Shown: in pieces, positions 13,795 through 15,072 of the stretch | How positions within the stretch are numbered: position 1 is the stretch's first letter | Layout: every line of letters starts with the position of its first letter | From: an uncultured Clostridia bacterium | GTDB lineage: Bacteria > Bacillota > Clostridia > Christensenellales > Borkfalkiaceae | DNA length: 15,072 nucleotides | Assembly (NCBI GenBank): GCA_947174975.1 | Contig: CAMWLA010000018.1 | Span: 1 to 15,072, forward strand | Reading direction: 5' to 3' | The notes under the pieces: model-generated | What the model saw: only the letters and a program-made list of their open reading frames with translations | Told to the model about the DNA's origin: nothing | Databases searched by the model: none | Translations under genes and position numbers: made by a program

Positions 13795-13821
13795 AAAGCC
13801 CGCTTATCATAAGCGGGCTTT
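13795..13821. terminator. Bidirectional terminator between the lgt-like and serine hydrolase genes
   Basis: AAAGCCCGCTTA (13795-13806) pairs perfectly with TAAGCGGGCTTT (13810-13821) over a three-base loop. The longer T-run follows on the minus strand, where the hairpin touches the hydrolase stop codon. It can also end the convergent lgt-like transcript. Confidence 0.85.
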
Positions 13822-15004
13822 AAATTTGCTTAATTATATTCTTTATTGCTGCCGTCCAGTTAATACCACCGTCGGATTTTCCCGTACGGAGTATCACGGT
13901 ATCGGTTGACGGCGAAATATATAATATCTGGTCTGACTTGCCCCAAGCGATTAAATCTTTATCGGCTGTGCAGTACCACATATATTTATATCCGATATTT
14001 TTGCCGTCAAGGAAAGTGTTTTTATATTCCGCGCTGTTTAAGGGGAATGAGCAAAGAGTAGAGCGGTTCAGCCATTCGGCGTTTATAATTTGAGTTCCGT
14101 TCCAATTCCCGCCGTGAAGCACCATACTTCCGATTTTGAGGAAATCGACCGCGTTGAAATTAATTCCGCTTTCCATTTTTTCAAAGCCGGATTTGTCGCT
14201 GTCAAGGCTCCACGACGCGTCGTGTTCGGCACCGACTTTGTTCCATATTTCTTGCCGAAAAAACGCGGATACGGTCATCTCGGTGCTGCGCTCTAAAATT
14301 ATGCCGAGAAGCAGAGGATGGTAATTATTGTAATGAAAATTACCGTTATATTTGTCGGTCAGCTGAGTATGCTCTAAGGCAAGCTTTCTTAAATCGGAAT
14401 GCCAATAGGTAAGAGAATCGTCGCCGAACCACAGAAATTTATCTTCGTCGTAAACTATATCGGAGCGCATAAGCAGCAAATCTTCAATCGTGGTTTTGCC
14501 GATTTTTTTATCTTTAAATTCTTCGATATAGTTTTCAATGGGTTCGTTGACGCTCTTGATATATCCGTCTTCTATCGCCTTGCCGATTAAAAGAGAAACG
14601 ACCGATTTCGCCATTGAAAACGAGGTGTTAACGGAATTTTCGTTATATCCGTTTGCATACTGTTCGTAAACAATTTTATCGTTTTTTGCGATTATAAACG
14701 AAGTGGTCTTTGTGCTTTTAACTAAATTGTTTAAAGTTCTGTTTCCTACGGAGACGCTATCGCCTAACGAAGAATTTATATTTTTTTCGTAAACGTAGGG
14801 GGTATCGCTTTTTTGAATAATTCTTTCCGGGAAAATTTTATAATCTGAAACGCTTGAATCGAAGTGGGTAAGCACTCTGCCTAAAAACGTCGGCGAATAC
14901 ATGCCCATAGTTACAACGCAAAGTATAAAAAACGCCAAAACCAAAGCGGCAGAGGGCGTTAAAATACCTATAACTATTTTTTTCTTCTTGCTAAGCTGCT
15001 TCAT
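13820..15004 (-). CDS. Membrane-anchored serine hydrolase, class C beta-lactamase/NylB-like
   Basis: The 394-aa product has a basic N-terminus (MKQLSKKKK) and one hydrophobic helix (about 10-32) with no clear cleavage site, so the catalytic part is probably tethered outside the cell. The serine-lysine pair is SMAK (Ser130, Lys133), and the Tyr-x-Asn motif is YNN (Tyr225-Asn227) in FHYNNYHPLLLG. The third motif region is WGKSDQILYISP followed by LRTGKSDGG near the C-terminus. The segments around SWSLDSDKSGFEKME and NWNGTQIINAEW resemble the NylB (6-aminohexanoate-dimer hydrolase)/EstB branch. The substrate is unknown: an ester, amide or cell-wall-derived peptide is possible, and a beta-lactamase role is not indicated. 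No SD precedes the ATG, and the promoter places +1 on it. The next Met would remove the membrane helix. Confidence 0.85.
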   Translation of the reverse strand: MKQLSKKKKIVIGILTPSAALVLAFFILCVVTMGMYSPTFLGRVLTHFDSSVSDYKIFPERIIQKSDTPYVYEKNINSSLGDSVSVGNRTLNNLVKSTKTTSFIIAKNDKIVYEQYANGYNENSVNTSFSMAKSVVSLLIGKAIEDGYIKSVNEPIENYIEEFKDKKIGKTTIEDLLLMRSDIVYDEDKFLWFGDDSLTYWHSDLRKLALEHTQLTDKYNGNFHYNNYHPLLLGIILERSTEMTVSAFFRQEIWNKVGAEHDASWSLDSDKSGFEKMESGINFNAVDFLKIGSMVLHGGNWNGTQIINAEWLNRSTLCSFPLNSAEYKNTFLDGKNIGYKYMWYCTADKDLIAWGKSDQILYISPSTDTVILRTGKSDGGINWTAAIKNIIKQI

Positions 15005-15010
15005 AATTAA

Positions 15011-15039
15011 AGTATATCAAAGTTATAAAATAATTGCAA
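15011..15039 (-). promoter_or_regulatory. Promoter of the serine hydrolase gene, predicted leaderless
   Basis: On the minus strand, TTGCAA (15034-15039) and TATACT (15011-15016) are separated by 17 bases. The -10 hexamer ends seven bases from the A of the ATG at 15004, so +1 would coincide with the start codon. Confidence 0.65.
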
Positions 15040-15072
15040 GTTCATTTATTTTGGTATTATTTTCTCTGATTT

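Noticed and set aside
13820..15004. Antibiotic-resistance beta-lactamase
   Set aside because: SxxK and YxN motifs are shared by many serine hydrolases; the surrounding sequence looks NylB/EstB-like and the protein appears membrane-tethered.

Overview
This is a chromosomal segment of a bacterium, most likely an uncultured member of the Bacillota (Clostridia-like). The base composition is moderately AT-rich. The -10/-35 promoters are of sigma-A type with 17-base spacers, Shine-Dalgarno (SD) sites are AAGGA-like, and genes are packed tightly. The Lgt homologue carries a CCYG signature that I associate with clostridial proteins. No RNA gene, CRISPR array, insertion sequence or phage gene was seen, and no gap between genes exceeds about 130 bases.

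Layout. (1) 115-1452 (+) encodes a Wzz/YveK-like two-helix membrane protein with a long extracytoplasmic part, with its own promoter and a strong terminator. (2) 1558-9562 (+) is a two-gene helicase unit. A HelD-like superfamily 1 ATPase (788 aa) is followed after 31 bases, with no terminator between, by an 1868-aa protein. That protein has a degenerate transglutaminase-like N-terminus, a DUF4011 region, a split superfamily 1 helicase, a Vsr/DUF559-like nuclease domain and a DUF3320-like C-terminus. Its layout matches the single-protein anti-phage family known as Hhe, so this unit is the best candidate here for an accessory or defence function. (3) 9609-10025 (-) encodes a small lipoprotein of unknown role. 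(4) 10118-12808 (-) is a tight asd-dapA-dapB operon covering three consecutive steps from aspartyl phosphate towards diaminopimelate and lysine. (5) 12937-13791 (+) encodes an Lgt-like lipoprotein diacylglyceryl transferase homologue, divergent from asd. (6) 13820-15004 (-) encodes a membrane-anchored class C beta-lactamase/NylB-like serine hydrolase whose predicted promoter places transcription start on its ATG.

How they fit together. The dap operon supplies the diaminopimelate used in peptidoglycan. The Lgt homologue could modify lipoproteins such as the one at 9609-10025. The serine hydrolase and the Wzz-like protein are also envelope proteins. The helicase unit stands apart from this envelope and cell-wall neighbourhood. 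By eye its codon use does not differ from its neighbours, so there is no sign of recent acquisition.
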